NCBI GenBank assembly: GCA_035685165.1
Contig: DASRBI010000008.1
Coordinates: 372,001-436,000 of the forward strand
Length of the DNA: 64,000 nt
Direction: 5' to 3'
From: DATFDN01 sp035685165
GTDB taxonomy: Bacteria > Pseudomonadota > Alphaproteobacteria > Acetobacterales > Acetobacteraceae
Below are positions 1-9,434 of the stretch, piece after piece. Every line of letters starts with the position of its first letter. Position 1 is the first letter of the stretch. The notes under the pieces are model-generated. The model was given only the letters and a program-made list of their open reading frames with translations, searched no databases and was not told where the DNA came from. Made by a program: the position numbers and the translations under genes.

Positions 1-755
1 GCGTTGTCGGGGCGGAAATCGCCCACGCGCCCGCCCTGCTTGGCGAAGCTCACCCATCCGTGCGTCGCGTTCCACCACAGCACCGGGGCGATGACGGCCA
101 TTCCGCACAGCGCGCCGAGCCAGGATGCAGGCCGCCATAGCCAGCGGCGCAGATCGGGGATCAGCAGCAACCACAGCAGCACGGCCGGGACGAGCAGGAC
201 GGCGGTGTATTTGGAATCGAAGCCAAGGCCCGCGAACAGCCCGGCCAGGATCAGCCAGCCCCCGCGCGGCCCCGCAGCGAAGCGCGCCAGCGCCCACAGG
301 CACGCGGTCCAGAACAGCAAGAGCGGCGTGTCCGGCGTCATCAGCACCGCGCCGGCCCCGAACAGCAGCGTCGCGTTCATCAGCGCCGCCGCAGCGGGCC
401 CCGCGCGCCGGCCCGGAAACAGCCGCTCGGCCGCGTCCCACAGCAGCGCCGATCCGATCAGCGCCGCAAACGGGCCGAGCAGGCGCACGCCTAGTTCGGT
501 CTGTCCCGCGAGCGCCGTGCCCGCGCGGATCCACAGCGCCACCATCGGCGGCGCATCGAGGTAGCCCGGCGCCAGCGCGCGCGACCAGACCCAGTAATAG
601 GCCTCGTCCGGCGCCAGCGGCGTGACCGCCGCCACCGCCAGCCGCAGGGCGGTGAGCGCCAGCAGCAGCAGGACGACATTGTGCGCCCCGAGCAGCCCCT
701 CGGCACGGACGCTTGGCCGCGCGGCGACGGCCCGGGCGGCTACCGCCCGCGCCAC
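1..755 (-). CDS. ArnT/PMT-like membrane glycosyltransferase (GT39 family), C-terminus outside window
   Basis: Integral membrane enzyme expected to move a sugar from a polyprenyl-phosphate carrier to an acceptor on the outer face of the membrane. About 251 codons are visible. A first hydrophobic helix near residues 20-42 is followed by LAPDEAYYWVWS and then GYLDAPPMVALWIR. An acidic, aromatic first loop of this kind is typical of the GT39/ArnT superfamily, and several further hydrophobic segments follow. The GTG start at 755 overlaps the last 16 bases of the upstream GT2-GtrA gene, so the two are probably translationally coupled. The upstream enzyme would make the lipid-linked sugar that this one uses. 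The exact sugar and acceptor (lipid A, glycan or protein) cannot be read from the sequence. Confidence 0.78.
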   Translation of the reverse strand, partial: MARAVAARAVAARPSVRAEGLLGAHNVVLLLLALTALRLAVAAVTPLAPDEAYYWVWSRALAPGYLDAPPMVALWIRAGTALAGQTELGVRLLGPFAALIGSALLWDAAERLFPGRRAGPAAAALMNATLLFGAGAVLMTPDTPLLLFWTACLWALARFAAGPRGGWLILAGLFAGLGFDSKYTAVLLVPAVLLWLLLIPDLRRWLWRPASWLGALCGMAVIAPVLWWNATHGWVSFAKQGGRVGDFRPDN

Positions 756-1876
756 ACCAGGGTCGCCGACACCGCGTAGTTCCACACCACGCCCACCACC
801 GCCCCGGTCGCCCCGGCCAGGGTCCAGCCGGCATGAGCGAGATAGAGGTTGCGCGCGATGCCCACATTGGCGACGGCGCCGAGGCCGCAAACCAGCATGA
901 AGAGCGTCAGCCCGCGCCAGAACCGCGCCCCCTTCAGCCGCTGGTCGCGGTAGGTGATCTGGTTATTGAGCTGGAAATTGAATGCCATCGCCACCACGGT
1001 CGCCAGCGCCTGCGCGGCGGTGAAGCGCAAGCCCGCCAGGTCGGACAGGCCTAGCACGCTCAGATGCACCAGCACGCCCAGCGCACCCACGGCGGCGAAC
1101 GAGATGAAGCGCAGCGGCACCACGCCGCCCAGGGCCTTGTCGAGCAGCAGGCCGGCGAACTGCGCCAGCACCAGGACATCGAGCTTGCTCTCGCCCGCCG
1201 CACGCGAGCGGAAGCGGGCGGGGACCTCGGCGACGCGCAAAGGCTCGGGCGCGCTTAGCACCAGATCGAGCAGGATTTTGAACCCCTGCGCGGTCAGAAG
1301 CGGCGCCAGCTCCTCGAAGAGCCGTCGCGGCAACATAAAGAAGCCGCTCATCGGATCGCTCAGCGTCACGTTGGTGATGCGCTGCGCGAGCCGGATGCCG
1401 CCGTTGGAAAGCGCGTGCCGCAGGCCCGAGGCGAGGCCCGCATTGTCGCCCCCCTCCAGGTGCCGGCTCGCCACCACGAGGTCGCAGCCGCCGCCGCGCA
1501 GCCGCTCCAGCATCACCGGCAGCCGTGTCTCGTCGTGCTGGAGGTCGCCGTCGATCACCGCCACGAAATCCGCCGAGGAGGAGAGCGCCCCCTCGATCAC
1601 GGCCGAAGCGAGTCCACGGCGGCCGATGCGGCGGATGCAGCGCACGCGCGGATCGGCCGCCGCCAGCCGCCGCGCCGTCTCGGCGGTGCCGTCGGGGCTG
1701 TTGTCGTCCACGAAGATCGCCTCCCAGGCGATCCCCGCCAGCGCCGCATCCAGCTTCGCCACGAGCGGCGCGACATTGGCCGCCTCGTTGTAGCACGGCA
1801 CGATGACGCTGAGTTCGGGCGGCCCGGGCAGGGCCGCCGGCGCGACGGACCGGGAAGGAGAGAGCACGGCGGACAT
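740..1876 (-). CDS. Polyprenyl-phosphate glycosyltransferase: GT2 domain fused to GtrA membrane domain
   Basis: 378 aa. It probably transfers a sugar from a nucleotide sugar to a polyprenyl phosphate at the inner face of the cytoplasmic membrane. Residues about 20-245 form a dolichol-phosphate-mannose-synthase type GT-A domain, with SVIVPCYNEAANV, FVDDNSPDGT and the metal-binding region VIDGDLQHDE. Residues about 250-378 form a four-helix GtrA-like membrane domain, with FNFQLNNQITYRDQR in its middle. The fused GT2-GtrA architecture is well known in proteobacteria. It is divergent from selB across 51 bases and forms an operon with the ArnT-like gene, with overlapping ends. Confidence in the family is high. 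The sugar is unknown. Confidence 0.88.
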   Translation of the reverse strand: MSAVLSPSRSVAPAALPGPPELSVIVPCYNEAANVAPLVAKLDAALAGIAWEAIFVDDNSPDGTAETARRLAAADPRVRCIRRIGRRGLASAVIEGALSSSADFVAVIDGDLQHDETRLPVMLERLRGGGCDLVVASRHLEGGDNAGLASGLRHALSNGGIRLAQRITNVTLSDPMSGFFMLPRRLFEELAPLLTAQGFKILLDLVLSAPEPLRVAEVPARFRSRAAGESKLDVLVLAQFAGLLLDKALGGVVPLRFISFAAVGALGVLVHLSVLGLSDLAGLRFTAAQALATVVAMAFNFQLNNQITYRDQRLKGARFWRGLTLFMLVCGLGAVANVGIARNLYLAHAGWTLAGATGAVVGVVWNYAVSATLVWRGR

Positions 1877-1927
1877 GGCGCCCGCTTACCGCAGATGGCG
1901 CACCGGCGCGAAGCCCCGGCGCACACT

Positions 1928-3811
1928 ATGATCATCGCGCTCGCCGGTCACGTCGATCACGGCAAAACCACGCTCGTGCGGGCGCTCACGGGCACCGACA
2001 CCGACCGGCTGCCCGAGGAGCGGCGGCGGGGCATGACGATCGAACTGGGCTTCGCCTACGCCCGCCAGCCGGACGGCGTCCTGCTCGGCTTCGTCGACGT
2101 GCCTGGACATGAGCGGTTCTTCGGCACCGCCCTCGCCGGCATCCTGAATGCCGCCGCCGGCCTTCTGGTAGTGGCCGCCGACGACGGCCCGATGCCGCAG
2201 ACGATCGAGCATTTGGAGGTGCTGCGCCTCGTCGGCGTGCCGCGCCTCGTCGCCGCCGTTACCAAGACCGACCGCGTCGCCCCGGAGCGCGTGGCCGAGG
2301 TGACGGAAGCAGTGCGCGCGCTCCTTGCCCAGGCCGGCTATCGCCGCGCTCCGATACTGCCCGTCGCGCCGCTCGGCGGAGGCGGGATCGCGGAGCTGCG
2401 CGCCGTCCTCGCCGCGCTGCCCGCGCCGGCTCTAGCGGGGTCGGGCTTCCGCTTGCAGATCGACCGCGCCTTCGTGCTGTCAGGCATCGGCCTGGTCGTC
2501 ACCGGCACGGTCGCCGCCGGGCGCGTCCGGCCGGGCGAGTCGCTTCTGCTCAGCCCCGCCCGGCTGGCCGCCCGGGTGCGCTCCATCCAGATCGCCGGGG
2601 CGGCGGCCGAGCAGGCCGCGGCGGGCGAGCGCGCCGCGCTCGCCATCGCCGGGCCGCGGCTCGAACGGGCCCGGATCGGCCGCGGTGACTGGCTGGTCGT
2701 GCCGGCACTCCATGCCCCAACCGAGCGGATCGACGTTCGCCTGACCGCCGCTCACCCGCTGCGTCATGCGGGGGACGTGCTCGTGCATCTGGGGGCGGCC
2801 GAGACACCGGGCCGGGTGCTGCTGGCGGGCGGCGCGGATCTGGCGGCGGGCGAAACTGGCTTTGCTCGGCTCTTGCTGCGCCGGCCGGTCGGCGCGTTGC
2901 ACTCGGACCGGCTGATCCTTCGCGCGGTCGCGACGGGCCGGCTGGCCGCGGGCGGGGTGGTGATCGACCCGTTCCCGCCCGCCCGCCGCGAAGGCCCGCC
3001 CGCGCGGCGGGCGCGGCAGGAGGCGCAGGCCGAGGCCGATCCGTCCGCCGCGCTCGCGTCCCTGCTCAGAGCGCAAGGCGCGGTCGATCTCGCCCTGTTC
3101 GCCCGGGCCCGCAATCTCGATCCGGCCCAGGCTGCCGCGCTCGCCGCCGGCGCCGGGGCGCTGGTGCGCGGCAGCGCCGTGCTCTCTGCGGCCGCGCGGG
3201 CCGCACTGCGCGCCCGCCTCCTGGACGGCCTGGCGCGGGCGCACCGCGATCAGCCGGCCCGGCTAGGCCCGCCCCGCGCCGCGCTCCTGGCCCGCGGCGG
3301 GCTCGGCTATCCCGCCCCGGTCGCCGAGGCGGTGCTGGCCGAACTGCTAGACGAGGGCGCCGTGATCGCCGAAGGGGCGGCGCTGCGCTTGCCGGGCCAC
3401 CGCCCGATTCTGGCCGCCGAGGACGAAGCCGCCTGGGGCCGGGTGCGTCCGCTCCTGGAAGCAGCCGGCCTGCGCCCGCCGCGGGTGCGGGAGCTCGCGG
3501 AGGCGCTCGGGCTCGATCCCGCCGTCGCGGACGCGCTGCTCACGCGGCTGGAGCGGTTCGGCCTCCTGGTCCGGGTCGCGCCCAACCGGCTCTTCCTTCC
3601 CGAAACCGTAGCGGCCCTGGCGGCTCATGCCGCCGCGCTCGCCGACGCCGGCCCGGAGGGCACCTTCGCCGCTGCCGCCTTCAACGCCCGCACCGGAATC
3701 GGGCGAAACTTGACCATCCAGGTGCTCGAGTTCCTCGACCGCCAGGGCGTCACTCGACGGCTCGGCGAGGTGCGTTGCATAGTCTCCGGCCCGGTTCGGG
3801 CCTCCGCGTAG
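1928..3811 (+). CDS. selB: Selenocysteine-specific translation elongation factor SelB
   Basis: 627 aa GTPase that delivers selenocysteyl-tRNA(Sec) to the ribosome at UGA codons. The GTPase motifs are clear: GHVDHGKT at residues 7-14, DVPGH at 57-61 and TKTD at 112-115, followed by EF-Tu-like beta barrels. The C-terminal half is Ala/Leu/Arg-rich, with winged-helix-like segments that in SelB bind the SECIS hairpin. The start at 1928 is chosen because the P-loop begins six residues later, as in the family; the open frame continuing upstream is antisense to the GT2 gene. No selA, selD, tRNA(Sec) or recognisable selenoprotein lies in the window, so the rest of the pathway must be elsewhere. The stop codon sits at the edge of the 32-bp palindrome array. 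Confidence 0.95.
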   Translation: MIIALAGHVDHGKTTLVRALTGTDTDRLPEERRRGMTIELGFAYARQPDGVLLGFVDVPGHERFFGTALAGILNAAAGLLVVAADDGPMPQTIEHLEVLRLVGVPRLVAAVTKTDRVAPERVAEVTEAVRALLAQAGYRRAPILPVAPLGGGGIAELRAVLAALPAPALAGSGFRLQIDRAFVLSGIGLVVTGTVAAGRVRPGESLLLSPARLAARVRSIQIAGAAAEQAAAGERAALAIAGPRLERARIGRGDWLVVPALHAPTERIDVRLTAAHPLRHAGDVLVHLGAAETPGRVLLAGGADLAAGETGFARLLLRRPVGALHSDRLILRAVATGRLAAGGVVIDPFPPARREGPPARRARQEAQAEADPSAALASLLRAQGAVDLALFARARNLDPAQAAALAAGAGALVRGSAVLSAAARAALRARLLDGLARAHRDQPARLGPPRAALLARGGLGYPAPVAEAVLAELLDEGAVIAEGAALRLPGHRPILAAEDEAAWGRVRPLLEAAGLRPPRVRELAEALGLDPAVADALLTRLERFGLLVRVAPNRLFLPETVAALAAHAAALADAGPEGTFAAAAFNARTGIGRNLTIQVLEFLDRQGVTRRLGEVRCIVSGPVRASA

Positions 3812-3948
3812 GTGTACGCATCGAGCTCTTTCGAGCCCGCATTTCGTACGATTCGGCAGTCTTCCCGCCCGAACCTCGTACGATCCGGCCCGGGGGCGCC
3901 CGGCGTTTCGTACGAAATGCCGGCACACCCCCCGCAATCCTGTACGTT
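3812..3948. repeat. Array of five GTACG-centred palindromic sites with exact 32-bp period
   Basis: The 8-mer palindrome TCGTACGA occurs at 3844-3851, 3876-3883 and 3908-3915, exactly 32 bases apart. Weaker copies that keep the core GTACG fall in the same register one period before (3814-3818) and one after (3942-3946). The third perfect copy extends to the 12-bp palindrome TTTCGTACGAAA. The 27-base spacers are mostly different, so this is not a simple tandem duplication. A 32-bp period is about three helical turns, which would put every site on the same face of the DNA. It fills the gap between selB and the acyl-CoA dehydrogenase. The likeliest reading is a multi-site operator for a dimeric regulator of the downstream gene; this is inference. 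Confidence 0.75.
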
Positions 3949-3975
3949 CCATGCCTGCCCCCGGGAGCCCGCCAC

Positions 3976-5658
<1,683 letters not shown>

Positions 5659-5675
5659 TCGCGCGGCACGCACGA

Positions 5676-5725
5676 CTCCCCCTCCTTGGGGACGCAGAGC
5701 CCCGCACTTGATTCGGGGTGGGGAG
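5676..5725. terminator. Nested hairpin between convergent genes
   Basis: Nested inverted repeat: outer arms CTCCCC (5676-5681) and GGGGAG (5720-5725), inner arms CCCCG (5700-5704) and CGGGG (5714-5718). It lies between the ends of the AidB-like gene (plus) and the LVIVD gene (minus), where a shared terminator is expected. There is no U-tract, so it could equally be a decayed dispersed repeat. Confidence 0.4.
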
Positions 5726-5794
5726 AGAGGGCGAAAGTGATAGGCGCGGCGGACCGCCTCGTCAGCTCTCAATCTCGGCCGAAACGCTCGGAGA

Positions 5795-7021
5795 TCACAC
5801 TCCCTTCCACTGCATGATATACAATCCTGCATCGTAGTCGGTCGCATAGATCAGCCCGTCCTCCGCCACGAACAAATCCGCCGTGTGCCGCACCTTCGCC
5901 CGTCCGCGCAGCGGCTCCATCCATTTGGTCGGCTGCGGCGGCACGAAGTAACCAACCTCCTCCGGCCGGTAGGGATCGGCGATGTCGAACACCCGCACGC
6001 CGGCACTCTGCCAAGTTGCGAACACGAAGCGCGAGCTCTGAAACGACCCCGGCCGGTTCTCGTGCAGGTTATGCGGCCCGAACTGGCCGCCGATCTTGAA
6101 GTAATCCTGTTCGGATGGAATCGGCATGGTGGCGATGCTGATGGGGTTCGATTTCTCGCGGATGTCGAATACCCAGGTCCGCCGCAAATCCTGCTGGTCG
6201 ATATTGAGCGTCGCCTCGTCGGCCACCACCAGCAGGTCGCGGTCGTGCAAAGGGAGCGCGCTGTGCGTGCCGCCGCCATAGGGCGGGCACCAGTTGCGGT
6301 GCGCGATCAGCTTCGGCGCCGACTTGTCCTTCACATCGAGGATCGTCAGTCCGCCGTCGCGCCATGATCCGTAAGCGATATCGTCGGCTACCACCGCGTG
6401 ATGCAGCGCATACCGCCCCTTCCAGGTCGGTTTCTCCCCGGCGGCGATGTTCTGGCCGGGTATCCACCACCGCCCCGCCTCGCGCGGCTTCGTCGGCTCA
6501 GCCATGTCGATCACGATCAGGATGTGGTCGGTGAACCCGTCCAGCAGCGCCGAGGCATAGGCCCATCGCCCGCCCGTCCACCAGATGCGGTGCAGCCCGA
6601 GTCCTTCCACCTCCATGAAGCCGATGCGGCGCGGATTGGGCGGATCGGAGATGTCGAACACGCTCATCCCCGCCGCGTAGTCCTCGCCGCGCTTGCCGAA
6701 GCGGCTGCTGTCGAGAAGCGCCGAGCCGCCGTAATATTGTTCGGCGGTCAACAGCATCTTCTGATCCGCCTCCTGGATGTGCAGCAGCAGGTCCTCGGCG
6801 GTCTGGAGGTGCATGCACATCGAATTGGGATGGCTCGGCACGAAGTTCACCGGCTTCGGCGCGCGCGGGTCGCGCACGTCCGTCACCATGATGCCGCGGC
6901 TGGTGCGCGTTCCCACATAGGCATGGCCGCGCGCCACCATCACCTGCACGCCGTCGCCGCGTCCGCCCTGGTCGCTGTGGCCGACGAACTCGATATTGCG
7001 CGCGCTTTCCGGCACGATCAT
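5795..7021 (-). CDS. LVIVD-repeat beta-propeller-like protein
   Basis: 408 aa with no obvious signal peptide. The sequence is built of repeated strand units of the LVIVD type, for example RGIMVTDVRDPRAPKPV, GMSVFDISDPPNPRRIG, GGLTILDVKDKSAPKLI and GVRVFDIADPYRPEEVG, at intervals of about 50-70 residues. These repeats are thought to fold as a beta-propeller. Conserved His/Trp-rich segments (LHRIWW, GRYALHHAVV, FGPHNLHENR) lie between them. No catalytic role is established for the family. The gene follows the small ABM monooxygenase on the same strand with 75 bases between them, which hold a dispersed hairpin repeat. Confidence 0.75.
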   Translation of the reverse strand: MIVPESARNIEFVGHSDQGGRGDGVQVMVARGHAYVGTRTSRGIMVTDVRDPRAPKPVNFVPSHPNSMCMHLQTAEDLLLHIQEADQKMLLTAEQYYGGSALLDSSRFGKRGEDYAAGMSVFDISDPPNPRRIGFMEVEGLGLHRIWWTGGRWAYASALLDGFTDHILIVIDMAEPTKPREAGRWWIPGQNIAAGEKPTWKGRYALHHAVVADDIAYGSWRDGGLTILDVKDKSAPKLIAHRNWCPPYGGGTHSALPLHDRDLLVVADEATLNIDQQDLRRTWVFDIREKSNPISIATMPIPSEQDYFKIGGQFGPHNLHENRPGSFQSSRFVFATWQSAGVRVFDIADPYRPEEVGYFVPPQPTKWMEPLRGRAKVRHTADLFVAEDGLIYATDYDAGLYIMQWKGV

Positions 7022-7061
7022 GACTCATGTCTCCGCTGGCCGGGGCAGCTTATACCCGAAC

Positions 7062-7087
7062 CCTCTCCGCCCCGAAGGGCGGAGAGG
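7062..7087. repeat. Dispersed GC-rich hairpin repeat, copy 1
   Basis: Perfect 11-bp inverted repeat CCTCTCCGCCC / GGGCGGAGAGG with a CGAA loop, in the gap between the ABM and LVIVD genes. The same stem sequence recurs at 27622, 50692 and, less exactly, 16782, so this is a dispersed intergenic repeat family rather than a private terminator. Confidence 0.7.
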
Positions 7088-7096
7088 AAGCCGGTA

Positions 7097-7402
7097 TCAG
7101 ACAGTCACGTACCGCACCCGCTCGCGGTGCGCGAGCAGGGGGATCGCCTGCTCCAGGATCAGCGTGCGGAAGTGCGGCGTTTGCTGATGCGCCTCGAACG
7201 AGGCTTCATCCGCAAAGACCTCATAAAACAGGAAGTGCCGTGGATCGTCGGCACCGCGGTTCACCGTCAGCAGCTCGACCCCGGGCTCCTTGCGCGCCTC
7301 CGGCAGGAAGCGTGCGATGACCGCCTCCGCCGCCGCTTCGTTGCCTTCGCGCACCTGCCAGCTCACCGTGAACGCAAGCCTGCCGCTGAAACCATTCTGC
7401 AT
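7097..7402 (-). CDS. Antibiotic biosynthesis monooxygenase (ABM) domain protein
   Basis: 101 aa single-domain protein of the dimeric alpha/beta-barrel superfamily. The core reads FTVSWQVREGNEAAAEAVIA, then GVELLTVNRG and HFLFYEVFADEASFEAHQQT, the typical ABM order, including the FYEVFADEAAF-like strand and helix. Members are small quinol monooxygenases or unassigned. The ATG at 7402 is chosen because AAGGAGG lies five bases before it; an in-frame start ten codons upstream has no such site. No cofactor-binding motif is expected in this family. Its position before the LVIVD gene may mean co-transcription. Confidence 0.82.
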   Translation of the reverse strand: MQNGFSGRLAFTVSWQVREGNEAAAEAVIARFLPEARKEPGVELLTVNRGADDPRHFLFYEVFADEASFEAHQQTPHFRTLILEQAIPLLAHRERVRYVTV

Positions 7403-7501
7403 GTCGCCCTCCTTGCTCTGGGACGGCGGCACACCTACGCGCCGGGGCGCGCGCCTCCAACGCGGATTGCTTCGCTCGCGGCCGAAGCGTCCGTGCCGCG
7501 T

Positions 7502-8149
7502 TCAGGCGCGCGAACGCCGCCAGTACAGCGCCCCGAGCAACCCGGCGCCCAGTAGCGTCAGTGAGCCCGGCTCCGGCACCTGCATCATGATGCCGCCGCC
7601 GATGTAAGCGACCGCGGTATCGGTCGTATCGACCAGCGCCAGCCCGTAGATCGGCCCGTTGTTCGGGCTGCCGCCGTTGCTCCAAAGGTCGATGGTGTCG
7701 CCGTTGCTCAGCGTGAACAGCACGCCGAACACGTCCAGATACCCGCCGGTGATGCCGTCGAAGCAGGTATCCGGCGCGCCGCCGGGGTAGAGCAGGTTGG
7801 AGTAGGACAGCGCGCCGTTGTCCTCGCCGGGCAGGCCGGAGGCGGGGAAATAGCTCAGGCTGGTTGCGAACGGCGCATTGCCCGGATTGGGACTGGTTTT
7901 GATCAGCCCATTGATCGGCTCGTTGTCCAGGCCGAAGCCTTGGGCCGAAATGGTGCCGCTGATCGCCTTGATGAGGTTGGCCCCCGCGGGGTCGCCGGCG
8001 ATGTGGTCGGGCGCGGTCTTGAAGAAACCCGACCCGCTGAACCCGGCGCCGTCCAGCCAGAAATGCGTGTTCTCCGCGCCGGCCTGCGAGGCGGAAGCGA
8101 GCGTCACCGCCGCAAGTACGGCGCAGCCGGCGAGCAGTTTCTGTCGCAT
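7502..8149 (-). CDS. PEP-CTERM sorting-domain exported protein
   Basis: 215 aa. A signal peptide covers residues 1-24 (MRQKLLAGCAVLAAV followed by an Ala-rich cleavage region). The mature part is rich in Gly, Asn, Ser and Thr. The C-terminus is a textbook PEP-CTERM tail: VPEPGSLTLLGAGLLGAL, then YWRRSRA, i.e. the VPEP motif, one membrane helix and a basic end. In the known system such tails are cut by an exosortase (EpsH) and the proteins are linked to exopolysaccharide production. No exosortase gene is in this window. The ATG at 8149 has GGAGGAG just upstream. The central domain is not recognised. Confidence 0.9.
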   Translation of the reverse strand: MRQKLLAGCAVLAAVTLASASQAGAENTHFWLDGAGFSGSGFFKTAPDHIAGDPAGANLIKAISGTISAQGFGLDNEPINGLIKTSPNPGNAPFATSLSYFPASGLPGEDNGALSYSNLLYPGGAPDTCFDGITGGYLDVFGVLFTLSNGDTIDLWSNGGSPNNGPIYGLALVDTTDTAVAYIGGGIMMQVPEPGSLTLLGAGLLGALYWRRSRA

Positions 8150-8270
8150 TGATACTCCTCCGGCCCTGTCGCCCGCGGCGGACGAGGTGAATGCCGCGTA
8201 AGCAACCCGTAGGACGACGTTAGTCAGTCCGGCCAGGCCACGCAACAACAAGCGGCGGCAACGGCGCGGC

Positions 8271-9431
8271 CTACGCCCAGCCGCCAATCCGCCGCGCTGC
8301 CTCCGTCATGTCCGCCTCCGGCCCGCAATAGCTGAACCGCACGAAGCGGTTGCCGCGGTCGCGGTCGAAATCGACGCCGGGAGAGGCGGCGACACTGATC
8401 TCCTCCAGCATCCGCGCGCACAGTCGGGCGCTGTCGTTGGAACGTTCGCTCACGTCCGCCCAGATGTAGAATGCTCCCTCAGCGGGCGTGACCAGCCGGA
8501 ACCCAGCGCCCGGCAGGGCACGCATCAGCACATCGCGCGAGCGGCGGTAGCGGGCGACGTTGCCGGCGAGCTCCGCATGGCAGTCGAAGGCGGCTTCGGC
8601 GGCGATTTGCGAGACGTGCGGCGCGCTGATGAACAGGTTCTGCGCCAGGCACTCCACCGGGCGGAGCAAATCCTCCGGCAGCACCAGCCAGCCCACGCGC
8701 CAGCCGGTCATAGAAAAGTATTTCGAGAAACTGTTGACCACGATGGCGCTGCCGCTCACCGCAGCCGCGGTGGTGAGTGGGCTATCGTAATTTAGCCCGT
8801 GATAGATCTCGTCGCTCACCAGCCGCACGCCGTGCGCGTCGCACCAGCGCGCGATCGCCGCCAGCTCCTCGGGGTGCAGCATGGTGCCGGCCGGATTGCA
8901 CGGGCTGGCGACGATCAGCCCGTCGGGCGGCGGATCGAGCGCGTCCAGCATCGCGACCGTCGGCTGAAAGCGCGTCTCCGGCCCCGCCTCCAGCATCACC
9001 GGCGTAAAGCCGAGCGCCTCCAGGATGTTGACATAGGGCGGATAGAACGGAGCGGCCATCGCCACGCGGTCGCCCGGATCGAAGGCAGCGAGGAACGCCA
9101 GCGGAAAGGCGCCCGAGGCGCCCACCGTCACCGCGATCCGCCGCGGCGGCACGTCGAGCCCGTACCAGTCCCAATAGTGCGCGGCGATCCGCGCGCGCAG
9201 GCTGCGCCGGCCGAACGCCTCGGTGTAGCCGAGCGGATCGCCGGCTTTGAGCGCCGCGGCCACCGCCGCCCGCGCGCCGGCCGGCGCGCCGGTGCCCGGC
9301 TGACCCACCTCCATGCGGATCACACCGGGCGCGCCCGGGGGCAGCGCGGCCCCGCGCGCGTTGGCGGCGGCGATCACGTCCATCACGATGAAGGGCGGCG
9401 CGGCGGCGCCGCGCCCGATTTTCAGCGTCAT
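8271..9431 (-). CDS. Class I/II PLP-dependent aminotransferase
   Basis: 386 aa fold-type I aminotransferase, aspartate-aminotransferase-like. The motifs are VASPCNPAGTMLHPEEL (Asn of the NPTG-like loop), VSDEIYHGLNYDS (Asp and Tyr contacting PLP) and NSFSKYFSMTGWRVGW (the Schiff-base Lys in SFSK). GYTEAFGRRSLRARIAAHY near residue 75 is the usual N-terminal pattern. The substrate is not determinable. The upstream gamma-glutamyltransferase-like gene ends four bases before this ATG, so the two form an operon. A joint role in peptide or amino-acid salvage is possible. Confidence 0.9.
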   Translation of the reverse strand: MTLKIGRGAAAPPFIVMDVIAAANARGAALPPGAPGVIRMEVGQPGTGAPAGARAAVAAALKAGDPLGYTEAFGRRSLRARIAAHYWDWYGLDVPPRRIAVTVGASGAFPLAFLAAFDPGDRVAMAAPFYPPYVNILEALGFTPVMLEAGPETRFQPTVAMLDALDPPPDGLIVASPCNPAGTMLHPEELAAIARWCDAHGVRLVSDEIYHGLNYDSPLTTAAAVSGSAIVVNSFSKYFSMTGWRVGWLVLPEDLLRPVECLAQNLFISAPHVSQIAAEAAFDCHAELAGNVARYRRSRDVLMRALPGAGFRLVTPAEGAFYIWADVSERSNDSARLCARMLEEISVAASPGVDFDRDRGNRFVRFSYCGPEADMTEAARRIGGWA

Positions 9432-9434
9432 GGC

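Noticed and set aside
1415..1927. Upstream extension of selB
   Set aside because: The sequence is antisense to the GT2-GtrA gene and the P-loop requires the start at 1928.
3812..3948. 32-bp period resembling a CRISPR array
   Set aside because: Only 5-12 bases are conserved per unit and the units are palindromic and evenly phased, with no cas genes. CRISPR repeats would be about 24-37 bases and near-identical.
3812..3975. tRNA(Sec) gene next to selB
   Set aside because: No cloverleaf with a TCA anticodon and long variable arm can be drawn; the gap is filled by the palindrome array.
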